NCBI RefSeq assembly: GCF_000308775.1
Contig: NZ_BAGJ01000082.1
Coordinates: forward strand, 1 to 64,000
Source of the DNA: Nocardia testacea NBRC 100365
GTDB taxonomy: Bacteria > Actinomycetota > Actinomycetes > Mycobacteriales > Mycobacteriaceae
Length of the DNA stretch: 64,000 nt
Reading direction: 5' to 3'
Part shown: positions 1-15,000 of the stretch, piece by piece
Numbering within the stretch: position 1 is the stretch's first letter
Layout: every line of letters starts with the position of its first letter
The notes under the pieces: model-generated
Databases searched by the model: none
What the model was told of the DNA's origin: nothing
What the model saw: the letters and a program-made list of their open reading frames with translations, nothing else
Translations under genes and position numbers: made by a program

Positions 1-3000
1 GGCGAGGCCCCGAAGCCGTCACCACCGATGGCCGATACCGTCGGCGACGAACGTCCCCGGGGCGTGGCCGAGCCCACGCCTACCTCGACCGCAACCGTGC
101 CACCGGCGGTGATATCCCTACCGCAGGATTCACCTCCGGCGACCTCTGCCGATTCTCCGCAGGTCGCCACGCCCAGCGCCGCCGAGGGCGCCGCTGCGGT
201 GGTCTCGTCCGGACCCGAGGCCGAGGCTTTGTCGGACACCTTCGACGTGTCCCCCGTCCTCCCGGCCCGACTCCAGGCCGCCCAGCAAGGCGACTCCATC
301 GCCGCGAGATCGCTGGTGCAGACCTTCTGGCCCGCCGCTCTCGCACAGTCGAGCACCCAGCTGGGCTGGGACACCACGTCCGGCGCACCACTGGATCCGG
401 TGCGGCAGTTGGCTCATGCGATGACCTTCGCCGGATTCCGGGCCGTGGCACTGGACGGGTGGTCGGTGCCCAGCGGTCAGGATCTGGGCGAGTGGCTTCG
501 CGAGAAAACCGGTGACGCACTGCTCGACGGTCTGGGCCGGTTGGATGCCGCCCAACGCGGCTTGGTGGCGCGCGTGCTCCAGGCACCTCCGGGCGCACAG
601 CAGCCGAGTACGGACCAGCTCGACGCACTGGAACAGCTGACCTGCGCCGTGCACGCGCAGTACCGCACCGAGGGCACGCCGGAAACCGGGGTGCCGGCTG
701 CAGATACGCCCTCGCGGACGACGGCGGACGCGCCCGAACCTGCTGCTGTATCGGCGAGTCCCGTCGGCACCACGGCCATAGCACCCGCCGGACCGGCACC
801 GGTCGCGAATGCACCGGCTGCTGCCGACAGCCCGGAGGCAGATCGACCCGATGACATTCCGGTTTCCCCGGTGACCGGTGCGGACGCCATGGCTCCGGCC
901 GCGCCGACGTCGCCGGCCCCGGGGACCCGGTGGGATCTGCGGGCGCTGCAACGAGGAGTAGTGGCCGCCTACAGGTCCCTCGAAGGCCTGACGGACGCCG
1001 ATCCGGTTGTCGCCGCGCTCGCCGCCTCTCCGGTCGAGCTGTTCGGGCAGTTCGTCGACCAGCTGTATCCGAGTCAGCGCAGGGTCCTCGAGCTCCGCTT
1101 CCGTACGGGGCTGAACGAGGAGCAAACCGCCTACGGACTCAATGCCCGGAGCACTTCGCAAGAGCACTGGACCGCGACCACTGTCGGCACTCTGGCCGCG
1201 GGTGGGCTGCGTCGCCTGGCGCGCTCGATCGCCGCGGCACACGGTGTCCCGGGGGTCGAGCCGGCCGTCGGAACCACCGAGCTCGCGGTCCTCGATTCGG
1301 CGGCCCAGGGTTTGTCCCGCGCGGTGATAGCCCAGCGCTCCAACATTCCGGGGCCAGCGGTGGCGGCGATCGACAGGCGGACAGCGCGGCAACTCGGCGT
1401 GGCCAACCGGGCCGCCGCTGTCGCCGAAGCGACTCGCCGCGGCGAACTCGATCCCGCCGCCTTCCCCCTGCCGCAGAACCCTGCGACAGTCCGGTTGTCC
1501 GACCGGGAAACCGCGGTGCTGGCGCTCACCGCGAAAGGCCGCCCGCCCACCGCCATCGCCGCGATCCTGTCGCTGGAGACCGCAGATGTGCACACTCACC
1601 TCCGCGAAATCGGCCGCGTGCTCGGAACCTACATACCCGCCGCGATGGTCGCGACGGGTATCCGGGCGGGGATTCTGCAGGTCGACGGGCCCCAGTGGTC
1701 GAGGTGGGACCGGGCGGCCGGTAAGAGCACCGCGGATGGTGCGGACTCGGACTCCCGCGCGGGGGTCACCGCCGACGGTGCCAATGGGAGGGCGGTACCG
1801 GTCGACCCGGCCGCGCTCGGCCGGACCACCGGCGACAATTCGACACTGACCCGCGCCCGGGCCGGCGACGAGGCAGCGCGGCAGGCACTGAACACGCGGT
1901 ACGGGCATGAGAACATCCAGCGAACGGTGGCCATGCTCGGGTGGGAGCCTGGGCGAGGGACCCCGCCGATCCAATTGACCCGGTTGGCGCATGCACTCCA
2001 TTTCCGTGTCATGACATTCGCCGCCGACAATCGGTGGCCGGTACCGGCCGGCCGAGACATCGCGGACTGGTTGTTCGAGGTAGCCCAGAACACATTGTTC
2101 GAATGCCTCGAGCAGGTGGAAACTTCCGATCGTCGAACGATCGGAGCCGCGGTCACACGATTGCACTGCGGTGACGACGTGACCGACGAGCATATCGCGG
2201 CGATCCAGCGACTCGCGACCGTGGCGAAGCAGGAGTTTCGCGCCGCGGAGTCCTCGGATTCGGCACGAGGCGGTAGGCCATCCGGCGGGACCACTTCGTT
2301 GCCAGGCGCCGCGCGGCGGCGTTCCCGCGTGCGAGGGGATCGGTCCTATGAGGAGCCGGGAGTTGCCGCAACGGCCAACTCCTTCGACCCCGCTCTGGTG
2401 ACGGCGGTGAACCCCGACGATCCCGTTGGTTCGCATACGGTCATCGGGCGTGGTGGAGCAGGTACAGATACCGGATCGAAGACTCCGGCAGACGATGGCC
2501 GGGCGTCGGTGTCCCGGGCTCTGGGCTCGCCCGCTGCACGGGTGCCCATGTCGGACGGCTCCGAGCCCGGCTACGTCGAGTTGTCCGCGGGTGAGACGCA
2601 GGTCGTCCGCCTCGTCGCCGATGTCGCCGATGCCGGCGGTGATCCGGCCCGCGTTCTCGGGGCGGGGCTGGGGCTGCCACCGGCGCGAGTGAACCGGCTG
2701 CTTCTGCGGCTGAATGCGAAGCTCGCGGACGCGACGGCGGAACAAACAGCTGCTTTGTCCGGGGAACGCCGTGCCCTGGCAGATCTCGACCTTTCCCCGG
2801 CCCAGATCGAGATGCTCGATCTGCTGGCGGACGAATTACCCGGCCGGCCCGTCGAGGGCGAAACCCCGGTGCCCTCGCATACCGTGCGTACCTTCCGAAC
2901 CCACGTCGCGAATCATATCGATCCTGGATTGACCGACCGTGAGGTAGATGTCCTGGAACTGTTCAGGTTGGGGCAGTCGGCCGGTACAAACCTGCCGACC

Positions 3001-6000
3001 CTCGGTCTCACACGCAGTGCGATCAATGTCCATCTGGCTCGCGCCCAGCGCAAACTGCGCACATCCGGAGTGATACCGACCGTCCTGGCGGCTGTGCGTG
3101 CCGGGGTTCTGGCCGACGAGAATCGCGGGGTCGACGGGATCGAGGTCTCCGAGCCCGAGGCTCGGGCCCTCCGGCTCGTGGCGGAGGGTAGGTCGAACCG
3201 GGCCATCGCGGCTGCCCTCGGGCGGGGCGAGCGGTACCGGCAACGACTCATGGCGGAGCTGTACGAGAAATTCGACGCCGACGACGATATGAGTTTGGCG
3301 TTGGCCGCCCAGCGGAGAGGGATGCTCGACGACGCGGCAACGGCGCTCGCGCAGCCTCGGGTCGCCGCCCTCACCGGCAGGCCGGTGCGTCACACCGAAC
3401 GCCCGCTCTCCGATCGCCAGCGAACCGTCCTGGCCGGGATCGTCGCGGGCCTGTCCAACACGGAAATCGCCGACCGATTGAGAATTTCGGAGAGCGCGGT
3501 AAAGCAACAGGTCAAGCGAATCTACGACATGCTCGGAATCACCGATCGCGAGCAGCTGGTGGGAGCCGACGGCGCCGCGGTGGCGGGGCCGGCGGATACT
3601 CGCAGGTTGTCGACGGCCGAACTCGCTGTCCTCCGGCTCATCGTCCAGGGGATGACGAATCCCGTCATCGCGCAGAGCTTGCACATTCCGGGATCGACCG
3701 TAACGTCCTATGTGAAACGTATCTACGACAAGCTGGGCGTGACCGATCGAGACGTCCTGGTCGGCAATATCGGAGTTTTTCTCGCCGAAGTGGTGCAGCG
3801 GGCCACTGGTCCGCTCTCCGTGCGCCAGTTCACCGTGCTCCGCCTGATCGCCCAGGGCTATACGAATGCGCAAATCGCCCGGCTGTTCCACATCGGCGAG
3901 GAGACGGTCAAGACCTACGTCCGCAGAATTCGCGAGAAACTCGATATCGCCCGGCGCGACGATCTGGTGGCCGCGTCCGTGCGTGACTCCCGGCCGAACG
4001 CGGACACCGAGACCACTGCCGCGATATCGGAGATCTCCGACCACCAGTTCCTCCACCTACGACGGGGGTTGGTGCTCGGCTATCTCGTCGGCAACCGAAT
4101 GGTCGCTCCGGACTCGGCGTCGGTCCTCGACCAGGCCTCCGACGGTGAGCTGGTGGACCGAATCCTCGAGCACCACGACGATTTCGAACTGGTCGATACC
4201 GCGCTCACCCTGGCGAGCGCGGACAAGCCCACCGTTTTCCGCGCCGCGCTCCAGTTGGATTCGGTTCAACGGGAGCGTGTGAACCGCGCTGTCGCATCGG
4301 TCCGGGCAGGCCGCCGCCCGGACGCATTGAAACTCAGCGCGGTCAACAAGCTCGCCCAGGAAACGGCCGGTCTCTTGGTTCCGGTTCCGGTCGCCGCGGC
4401 TTCCGATGACAACCTCTCCCCTCCGGAACTGGATGTCCTGGATTTGCTCGCAGAGAGCAGGTCGAATGGCGAGATAGCGACAAGCCTCGACACGACCGAG
4501 GACGCCGTGAAACGGCATGTGTCGAGCATTCTGCAGAAGTTGGATGCCGCGGATAGGACCCATGCGGTCGTTCAGGCTTTGCGCCTGCGTATCCTCCGGC
4601 TGGAAGATCTGCCGGAGCCGGATCCGTCCCGCGCGCGACCGCTGAACGACCGGGAGGACCGTGTCCTGGTCCTGCTGGCTGTACACGAGACCTACGAGGA
4701 CATCGCCACAGCCACAGGACTGTCGGTACCCACAGTGTCGGCAGCAGTCCGAAACATCGTTCGTACTTTCGGCGCACGCAATCAGACCGAGGCGTTGATC
4801 CGGGCCCTGCACGTCCGATATCTCCAGCTGGACGAGATTCCGATGACGGAGGCCGTCGCCACCCGCGAACTGTCCCCGACCGAGCTCACGGCCCTGGCAC
4901 GGGTCGCGGCCGGCGAGTCGGTCGACGGGGTGGGCGAGATCGTCCGCGCGCTGGGTGCGGGCAGCCGGACCGAGGCGGTGGTCCGGGCATTGCGGATGTC
5001 ACTGCTCGATCTCGACGGCGTTCCGTTGTCGGACCGGCCTCTCCGGTTTTCCCCTCGGGAAACGGAGATACTGACGTTGGTTGCCCTGGGGTGGCCGAAC
5101 GGTGCGATTGCGGAGTCTCTCGGGGTGGCCGTCGAAACCGTGAAATCCGCTCTGGCACTGCTTTTCCGGAAGCTGCGGGTGGGCGACCGGACCGGCGCTG
5201 TTCTCGGGGCACTGCGTCGTGGTGCCCTCGATCTGAACGAGATACCGTTCGCGGCGCAGAACACAACCGGAACACCCAGGGCCAGGACCGGACCGAGGCA
5301 TCCGGGTGCCGGGGCCACCGGCGGTATCCCGGGACCGGTGACCGGGTTCGACGGCGCGTGGGTGGTCGACGCTTCCGGCAATCGAAATCGTCGCGGGGCG
5401 CGAGCCACTTATGTGCCGGGGGACGCTCCGATGGGTGTGCTGGCGTTCAACGTCGATCCGAACACCGGCATCCCCTGGGGTGAGCCGGAGCCCGGGTCGC
5501 AGTCCCCGGAGGTACGTGAGTCCGGTACGCAAGGAGAGGCGCCGCGCGAGTTGCTCGCGGCGCCGGACGCGGTCCCGACGCCCCGTACCGATTACCGCCC
5601 CCTGCCATGGTCGCCGCCCGCACCGGGCCGGGAACGCCCGCAACGCGGTACTCCGTGGAGCGCCGCGGCGGTGTCGGACGGTTCGGCCGAGCACGGTGAA
5701 GGGGATGCCGCGCCGGTACCGGCCGGCGCCTCCACGCTCACACCCTGGAGCGGCGGCCGGTCCAGCTCCCGGAGCGACGAGCAGCCGCAGGTCCTACCCG
5801 AAGTGCTGCTACGCGACGTGCTGGAACGGCACGGCATCGACAGCCCGGAAGCACTTCTCAACCCGGTTCCCGGCGCCGACCGGGTCGCCGCGCGGCTGCG
5901 CGGGCAGGTGGTTGCCGAGTTGGTCGAGGAGGCGACCCACCGAGGCGTCTACGACGAGCTGCGAGCGCGATACCCGGGTCTGTTCGGGGTGATCGGCGAG

Positions 6001-9000
6001 CTGGGACAGAATCTGCGGCAGCTTCGTCTCGAATGCCAGGTGGCCGGGGCGGCACTGCACTCGACCCGGGCCGAGTCCGAGACGGTGGGACGGCTGATCG
6101 ACGGTATTCACGCTCTCGAAGTCGCCGTGACGACCACCCACAGGTACCAGCTCGCGGCCAGGGTGAAGTTCGCGGATCTCAATCGCGAACTCGGCTCCCC
6201 GGTAACCGGACCGGAGGCGGTGCGGCAGCTGCGTGATCGGCTCGCCGGGGCGGGTGGTGCCGATCCGCGGTCGGCCGCCGGGCTGCGGAAGCTGATCGAT
6301 TCGGCCGAGGACCATGCTCGGCGACAGCAACAGCTCGCCCGGCTGGATCTGCACGCAACGGGTCTCGAAGCGCTGGCCGCCGAGTGCCGCGCCGCGAGAA
6401 ACGAACTGGCCGGGGAGACCGGTCATCGCACCGGGCAAGTCGACGCCGTCACGGCGGCGAGCGGCGCCCGGACCGCCGAGGTCCGCGAACTCGAACAGCG
6501 ACTGCTCGTGGGTCTGGCCGAAGTGTCCAGGATCGCCATGGGGACAGGCGCCGAGCTGACCGAGGCGCCCGCCGGCGCGACCGACGGTATCCGGGTGGTG
6601 CGCCATGTCGCGCGGCCCCGGGCCGTCACCACGATCGCCGACGCGGAGGGTATGGCCGGATACCAGCGGCCGCACGCACTGGAGGGACTCGACGATCAGT
6701 GCGGGCGTGCCGCGTTGGCCGCCAACGCGGCACGGACCGGGCGTGATGCCGGGGAGATCGAGCCCGCGGTGCCGGGTGAGGGGACGCTGTCCAGCTATAT
6801 CGAAGCGCGTACGCAGCGACCGGGCCGGCCGGTCAAGGCGCATCAGGTGCGCACTATGCGGGCGGCCTTCGACGAACTGCACTCATGGGCCGGCGCGGCG
6901 GAGCGCCGGCAACCCGGCGCCGGCCACGGCAAGTCGATTTTCGTGCTGACCGCGGGCACCGAGGGCCTCGGGCATATGGTCGAGCTGGTGTCGGTCGTGG
7001 ACAACGGCACGATCCGCATCGACTGCTGGGACGCGGGGCACGACAGTATCCAGCAGAACTTCAGACCTGCCGACGAAGCCGCCGAGCAGAAGATGGTCGC
7101 GGTGTGGGTGGACGAGCACGGATTCTCGGTCGACCCGCCGCCGGAGCTGCTACCGCGGCCGGTGGAACGCGACGAGGACATCGCCGTCGCCACCTCCGAC
7201 ACCGGGGACGCCGCGGCGCGTGCGCGGCAGATAGCGCTGGCGTTGGCGCGCGCGGGAATCGACCATATCGAACAGATGGTGCACCACGACGGCGAGACAG
7301 CGGCCGACGCGCGTGCCCGTGGCCGGAGTAACGCCCAGCTCTGGGACTGGGCCGACGATCGGTTACGCGCGGTACTGGAGGAAGAGTATCCCGCGATCCT
7401 CGGTGAAGCCGCGGGTATTCCGCGCGCCAAACGCAGCGAGTTGAACGAGCTCGAGTTCCTGCGTGAGTTCGATGACCTGCGGTCCCGCGAAGGCTCTCTC
7501 GACGAGGCCGATTACCAGCGGCTGCGGGAACTCGAGACGGTCGGGGCCCTGCGCGACGCGGGCAGGGCGCGGGCGAAGCAGATGGGCGTACCTTTCTATC
7601 TGCTGTCGTTCCCGCGCGGCACGGGGCTCGGCGGGGGCACCGGCAGCCTCCTGGTCGCCTACGGCGACGACACCGTGGCCGAGAGCGAGATCTGGCACCC
7701 GATCGTCCGCAGTGGTGTTCCGGAGGAATGGACCGAGCTGGTGCAGGCCGGCGCCGACTTCGCCGAGCTCGAGCATCGGCCCGGCCGTCCGGTGACCACG
7801 CTCGTGCTGCACTCCTACGGCGACGGTGAATCGCGCAACGCCCGTGAGGCACGTGCCGGGAACGACCTGGCGGCGTGGGTGGCCGCCGAAGCCGGGGCAC
7901 GGGACGTGTGGGCGCCCAACGGCGAGTCGCCGCGGGTCGAACTGGTGTGTCGCAGCAATACCAACCGGGGCACGCAGATCTGGCGGGAGGTGGCGGACCG
8001 CCTGCGGGGCGACGGCCTGGACCTCGCGCAGGTCACCCGGGGCGAAACCGACGACGATATCGTCGGGCGCGCCCAGCGCTGGGTCGCGGACCTGCCGGGT
8101 ACACCCGAACTGCTCACCCGTTCGGTCGCGCCCACTCGGCATTTTGTCCTCGGTGCGGACCCGCGGACCGCGGACAAGGTGGTGGTCTTGGTCGGAGCCG
8201 AAGCCACGGCGGCGTCCCTGCGGGCGGGTCTGCGCCGAGCGGTGGATCTCTACGTGGCAGAAGTCGGTGACCAGGGAACGGTCGCCGTCGTGCTGTGGCA
8301 GGGCAACGCGGCGCGGTCACTGGTCACCGAGCTCGCCGAACTGGCGGCGCAACGGGAGAACGCCACAGACCCGGGACGCAGGATCCGGCTGGTTGCCGAT
8401 CCGCCGGCGCAAAGCCTCATCCAGTCCATTGCCACCGATACGCAGCTGAAACCACACCGGAAGGCTTTCACGAACCTCCCCCGCACGAACCCGGCGCCGC
8501 AGGGTCGGCTGTTCACGCCCGCGGCACGCTTCGCGAGCTGGGCGGTGGCGAAGATATCGGATTCGTTGCCGACCGGACAGCCCCGCGACCGGAAGGCTCG
8601 CGACCCGGCGACGGCGGCGGTCCCGGCAGCTGTCGAGCCCCGGCTGGGGGAGCTGGATACGGCGCGCCGGTTGGCGCGTGCGAGGCGAGCGGACGTGCAC
8701 GATCTGCTGGCGGAGATAGCCGCTGACGAGGGCATGCCGGTGGCGGACCTGACGGCGCGCAGAGGTGATCTGGTCGACGAGCGAGCGTACGCCCAGCAGC
8801 GCCTGATCGAGAAGATCCTGGAGCACGAGGGATTTCTGCCGCCCGACGAGACCGACTTGCTGCGCGTTCATGCCGAGGATGTGCTGGCGCGGGATGACGC
8901 ACCCACCGATTTGCGGGATGAAGCGGAAAGGTTCATCTGGTTCTACGATGCGATCGAACTGATCGACGCCGTCCCTTATCTGGACGATCGGATCGATCGG

Positions 9001-12000
9001 ATCGATCGGCTGGAGGCCGCCGTCTTCCGCGCCCACGCGCTCGGCGCGCACGATGAATCGGCAGCCGGAGATCTGGCGCGGCTGGGGTCACACCTGTCGA
9101 AGCTCGAGCAGGCGGCCATCGCGATACACCGGAACGAGACGGAGCGGATCCGGGAGCACGACGGCCGGGTCTCGATCGCCGCGGTGCTGGCCGACCCGCT
9201 TCGGCGACCGCTGGAGCATGCATTCCGCAATGAGCTGGCGGCGGCGCTGAGCGTCGTTGCCACCATCCGGGCTCTCGACGGCGCCGCGGCTCCGCCGCTG
9301 ATCGGCGATGAGCTCACTGCCCTGGGCGATAGGGACGCCGCTCGGCGCCGTGAGCTGCACACGGCCCGGGACAGTGCCGCCGAATCACCGGCCCTGCTGA
9401 TCCAGGACCGGACGGCGCAACGGGAGCAGCGTCGCCGGGCCGCGGAAGAACTGGCGGCGCAGACCGGTACGGCCCTCGCCCACCTCACCCCGGCTCGGGT
9501 GCGCCGGATCGCCGAGATGCTCGAGCGCCAACGAGCCCAGGATGCGCGCGCCCGAGCGGCCGCGAGGTGCCGGACGCTGGATGCCGAGATCGAGTCATCG
9601 GAAGATCTGCTGGCGGTGACCACGCGGATGCAGGATATCGATCGCCTCCGCGCGGCACTGTTCCAGGCACAGGTACACCTGCCCGTTCTGGAGGGCCGGC
9701 TCGTCGCCGCGCAGGACGAGCACCGGCAACTTCTCGATGACTACGAGTACGGGTTCGGCGCCGGTCTCGTCGACACCGAACAGGTGCGTGAGCGGCTGCG
9801 CCGGGCAGAGCGATGGCGGGGAGGCCGATACGAACACGAAGGGTATCTGAAAGTCCGGGCCGCGTTGCATGAACTGCTCGCTCTCGCCGGGCAACGGGAA
9901 CTGCGGCAATGGCAGATCGGACGCCTGCAGGACCTCGGGTACCGGCTCGACGCACTCGCGGGGGAGCGGACCCGCGTGCTGGACGAACGCGCGGCGGTGG
10001 AAGAGCGAATCGAGGCGCAGACCGAGCTGGACTTCGGCTGGCTGAGGGACGAGACCGGGCGCGGTGCTCGGTTACGCAGATACCAGGCGGGCCGGCGGGC
10101 AGCGCTGGCCGCGACGATCGGCTCGGATACGTTGGCCGAGCACGAGCTGACGGCAGCGGATCTGACTGCCGAACAGATCTCGATGATCACGCTGTCGCGC
10201 GCCGACCTGTTCGCCGATGCGGCGTTCCACGACCGGATCGCCGAGCTCCGGCGGCTGGAGCAACTGATCGCGGAGGTCGACGAAGCCGATCTACTCGAAG
10301 CCCGGCTGGACCGGATCGACGAGGCTCTGGCGAAGGGGCTCGCCGCCGATGTCGACGCTGTATTCGCGGCGACCGTTGCACCCGATCGAGCCGAGGCCGC
10401 CACCGAACCCGCGATCGGCACCGTCGAACACCTGTGGCAGCCGGCGCAGCGAAACTGTTTCGTCGAGTCGGGGCTGGGCGTGTACGAGGCCGCGGGCGGT
10501 ACCGCGCCGGAGAGGCTACGTGGGCATATCCCCGGGCCTGCCGGAGTCCTCGCCGGGGAGTCGTTCGAGCTGCTCGGCGCCGACCCTCGCGAAGGCGGTT
10601 ACCGCGACCTCGGCGAGGTCGCCGAGCATGTGGAACGGACCGGTGACGCAGTACTGGTGGTGCTGGCGTTCCGGGGATTCACCGACTCCTCGCGCGCCGG
10701 ATCGCATGCGGTACAAGTGTTCTGGGACGGCGAGTTCGAGATCCGTGCGGACGGTGGCCGGGTCCCGGTGCCCAGAGCCGGTGAAGTAGTGGTGATCGGC
10801 AACGGTGAGCGCGTCGCGTTCACGGAGTGGGCCGCCGAGCAGACGGGGATACGCAGCGTATCGGGTTGGGAGATCATGCAGGGCGGCACACCACGCCGCC
10901 CACTCGTCGACGGGAAGTCCCGGGCCATAGCCGGATTGGACTACGACAATGTCGGCATCGCGGGCCGACCGACATCGTTCGCGAGCAATGCCGAGTTGCC
11001 GAACCCGGTCGATCGGCTGGGAATCGCGCCACCTGTGATCGGCCGTGATCGGCTGAATTCCGCCTTCCGCGCGGCCGGCCTGCGCAATGAGATCTGTGCC
11101 CGCCGCATGGTTCGGGTGCTGCGCGCACTCGGTCTCGCACCCGACCTCGACCTGGACGAGAGCAACCCTGCGTGGGATGCCGTGGACAACTGGCGAATCG
11201 TCGAAGACAAGATCGCCGCCGACCTCGTCGATATCGCGTCGCTACCCACCACAGACCACCCCCGCCACCCGGACGATCCCGAAGATCCCCTCGTCGCCCG
11301 GGTCGCCGCCACCCTGCGTGCCGGCGGTAGGGATGGCGACTCCGCCGTAATCGTGGCCGACGGCCACGGCCTGCTCCTCACCATGATCGCCGGTGCCCTG
11401 TACGTCCATGACACCGCTATCGACACACCCATGCCGGGCAGCACCCCACGAATCCGCCTCTATCACAAGAAGTACTGGACGCCCGAGAACAACCACACAC
11501 ACCTCGTGGACGACACGGGCCGGATTGCCGAGGGGAAGGCCTTCGTCGCCTACTTGACCGAGGCCGACGGCAGTCTCGTCGCTCTGAACGCCCGAGACCC
11601 CGACCACGAGAACGCGGCGCACCCATCGGAAAGGATCGAAGGCCTCCGCCGACTATGGACGAGTCGATGGCCGGGGCGCGCCGAGGATATGCGCGATCTC
11701 ACGCTACTGGCCGACGAACTCGGCACGAACAGGTGGCTCGTGGGCAAACTCGATGCCGCCTTGGAGGTGAATCTCCGGTGGTCGGAGGAGTTTCGTGCCC
11801 ACGTCGACTCACTGCCCGAAGCGGGCCGCGGCGAGGACCTGGGGCAGGTCGAGCGGTGGATTGCGGAACTGACGGAGATCGAACGCCGGATCCGCCGGTT
11901 GGTGGCCGGATCTGCCCGGCACACAATCGACGGCGAAGTGGTGGGTTGGGACGACGGCCTTCGGCTGAGCGCGGTGCTGGGAAAGGACGCCGGGGAGCGT

Positions 12001-15000
12001 ATCCGATGCCTACGCGCATGGAGTGACTATTCGCTGGCGAACTTCACCCCGCGGAAGGTGGATTGGCTCGAGGGTTACTGCACCCTCGGGCAGCACCCGA
12101 ACCGGGCGTTGGCCTATGCGACGGAATGGATGCTCGAAGCGAACCTCGGTGATATCGCCGCCCCTTTCGGCACGATCACCAGGGCCCGGGCGACAAGGAC
12201 CGACCTGCCGCCGGTGCTCGACCTCTGGCACGACCTCGACCAGTATCCGGAGCCGGATCCGGACCGTGCCCTGTATCCGGCGACGGACACCGTATTCGCG
12301 TGGTCCTGGTTCTACAACCGTGTGTTCTGGACGTCGGGACCCACCGTGCAGCTGCGCACCGCGAAACTGCCGGACGGTGTGGTGGTGAGTGGCCGGTGGA
12401 TCCACAAGGAGCAGTATGTTCTGGTTGTCGATGAGAAGGCGGGCCGCGAACAGATACGCACCGAACTGGACGAGCGTATGCGCTGGCTCATCGGTGAGGG
12501 GTATGTGCCCCGGTTGCCGCCGCCGAGCAACACAGTGGGCGGAAACCTGATCACCGCCGGCGCGGAGAACCTCGGTCATCTCGTAGGGGCCGGAGCATCG
12601 GCTGCCCTCGATCTCGGTGTCCTGCTCTGGCCGATGATCGGTTTGGTGGCAGGTAGTGTGGTGCGTCGCGGCGGTGGGATGGTCACCGACTACGCGGCGG
12701 CCAACAAGAAAGCACGGCGCGCCGTGTTCGCCGAACTCTACGATGCCGCGACAGCGGGGGGAATGGCGCCGCCCGGTTCGAAGATCATCGGCGACCAGCA
12801 CCGGACTGCGAGAATGCTGCGGCCGGTTGCGGAAGCCCTCGGCCGCACGCCGTTGGAGTACGAGCCACCCGAGGATTTGGTGCCGCTCTCGGAACAGGAG
12901 CGGGCCGAACTCGGGCAACGGGCCGAGCGCCTGATGCGAATGTTCCGGCGGGCAGTGGAAGAGGGCACGTGGACGCTGCTGGTGCCGAAGTCGATGGCGG
13001 AAAGTCGCTGGGTGAACTTTCATATGCGGCAGCTGCAGCACACCTCCTTGCCGGAGGAGGACGGCAGGTTCTGCTTCCCGCTGGTCGGCAATGAGTTCGT
13101 GAAGAAGGTGACGGCGTACTACACACTCGAGGTCGGCGACGAGGTGCCGAAGAGTTATGTGAAATTCCGCAATACCGGCCGACTCGACGAGTTCGACCTC
13201 ACCATCGTCTTCTCACCGAATCTCTACTACGCCACCGACGAGCAACTGACGCAACTGTTCTTCGACCAGTTGGCCAGGTCGCTCGCAACGGTGGGTAGCG
13301 CCTACGCCGATATGCCCGGGTGGAAGGCCCGCGCCAAGCAACCGGCGATCATCAATGGTGTCCTCTATGCTCCGGCCACTCTGGCGCTGGCGAGTCTGCT
13401 CGGCGTCGAATCGCTGGTGGCGCCCATGATCCTGGGGCGGGCGGGCGCGGAATTCGGCGCGATTCCCGGTGCCGTGCGGGCAGAATCGGCGACTGCACAT
13501 CATCGGAAGAACGCCTTCTATGACATGCAGGGGCGGCTACAGTACCTCACCTCGACCGGCCTGGGTGCGGCCCTGGCCGGCAAGTCTCTCGAGCTGAACC
13601 GTGTTCAGCGTGAGCAGCAGCAGCAGATTCTGGATCTTCTGGGTTTATCGGCCGATTCGGAATCCGCGGATATGCTCGCCCCCGGTGAGGATGTCCTCAC
13701 CGCTGTGGGTCGTGTTGTCCAGGAGTGGGCCGGACAGCAGGCCGAGATCGACGACGTCGAGGTCGAGATTCTCGGTGAGACAACCAGAACCGAGGTTTCC
13801 GGTGTTCCGGTGAACGAGGTGGCGGGCGGTGCCGACGATGTGCGGTTGGTAACCCTTCGCACAACCTTGCGGGACGGACGCCGCTTGGTCCTGTATGCCG
13901 CGATTTCTGTCAATCCCGACAAGAATTACGCAATGCCGCTGGTGTCCTTCGCGGGCGCCGGTTATCGTCGCGGCCTGTCAACGATCCGGCGTGTGCGCTG
14001 GGAGCAGCACCGAGAACGCCTCATCGACATCCGGCTGCCCGCACAGTGGCGAGGACGACTGCCGGGTGATGAACTGGCGACACTGCGTCGCACCCTGGAC
14101 GATCTGCTCGCTCGTGCGCGGATGATGCACGGCCTGCCGATAGGGCAGCTGATCGAACGGGGGTTGGTGCGGGCCCTCGGCCAGGATCTTGTACCCGGGC
14201 TACTCGCCTTTTTCGGTGGCGATCCCGCGGTCGCCCTCCGAGAGCTCACCAACGGGGGGATCACCGTGAGCAACGACGGTCTCAACGTGATCATCAATTC
14301 GGTGGAGGAGCAGCGCAGCCTGAACAATCGCGTGATGGCCTACCCCCCGGGGCCCACCGCACGAACATTCGCGGATGACTGGGAACGCTCGCTCCTGCAA
14401 ACCCACGACAGCATCCGCACGGCCGCGGCTCGGCTGCGACAGTATGCCGACTCACATCCAGACGATGCGCGGCTCCGGCAGCTCGCCGACAAGTGGGTTG
14501 CCCGCGCTGCGACGGTCGCCCGTCGGCCATGGGAACAGGTCGAGGACGCTCTGGCTCTGCTGGAACGGGCGGTGGCCGACGACGAGTACGCCGAAGGCAC
14601 GATCCGGCTCGGCACCACCGGTGTCGTCCAGGTGATTATCGCGCGCCACGGAAAACTGCCGCCCCGCCGAGAGATCCTGGAGATCCTGCCGGGGATTCCG
14701 GGTGCCGGAACCTTCATGAGACCGAATCCGGACCAGTACGCCGATGTGGGAACCTGCATCGTGTACGACCCCGCCGATCCCCACACATTGCGTGGGCTGC
14801 TCACCGGTTGGTTCGCGGAATGGCACGGTTCTCCACTCGGCGAGGTATCGGTGCGTTCACAGGGACCCGAGGTGGGAGTGGCGGAGGGCAGTGCCCTGGC
14901 GAACAGGTGGCCCGCCGGCCGTACCGATAGCGGATCCGGTGTGGGAGATTGGTCGTATCTTGCCGCCGGGGGAATCAACGGCCTGGGACAGGCCTGGGTG

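Noticed and set aside
130..2745. Long minus-strand open frame (871 codons) opposite the giant gene
   Set aside because: It is rich in Arg, Gly and His with no domain, and is the antisense shadow of a well-conserved HTH-bearing frame in high-GC DNA.
7190..8440. Second alpha/beta hydrolase in the giant protein
   Set aside because: Strands such as 'VTTLVLHSYG' suggest a Rossmann-like fold, but no nucleophile elbow with a full triad could be found.
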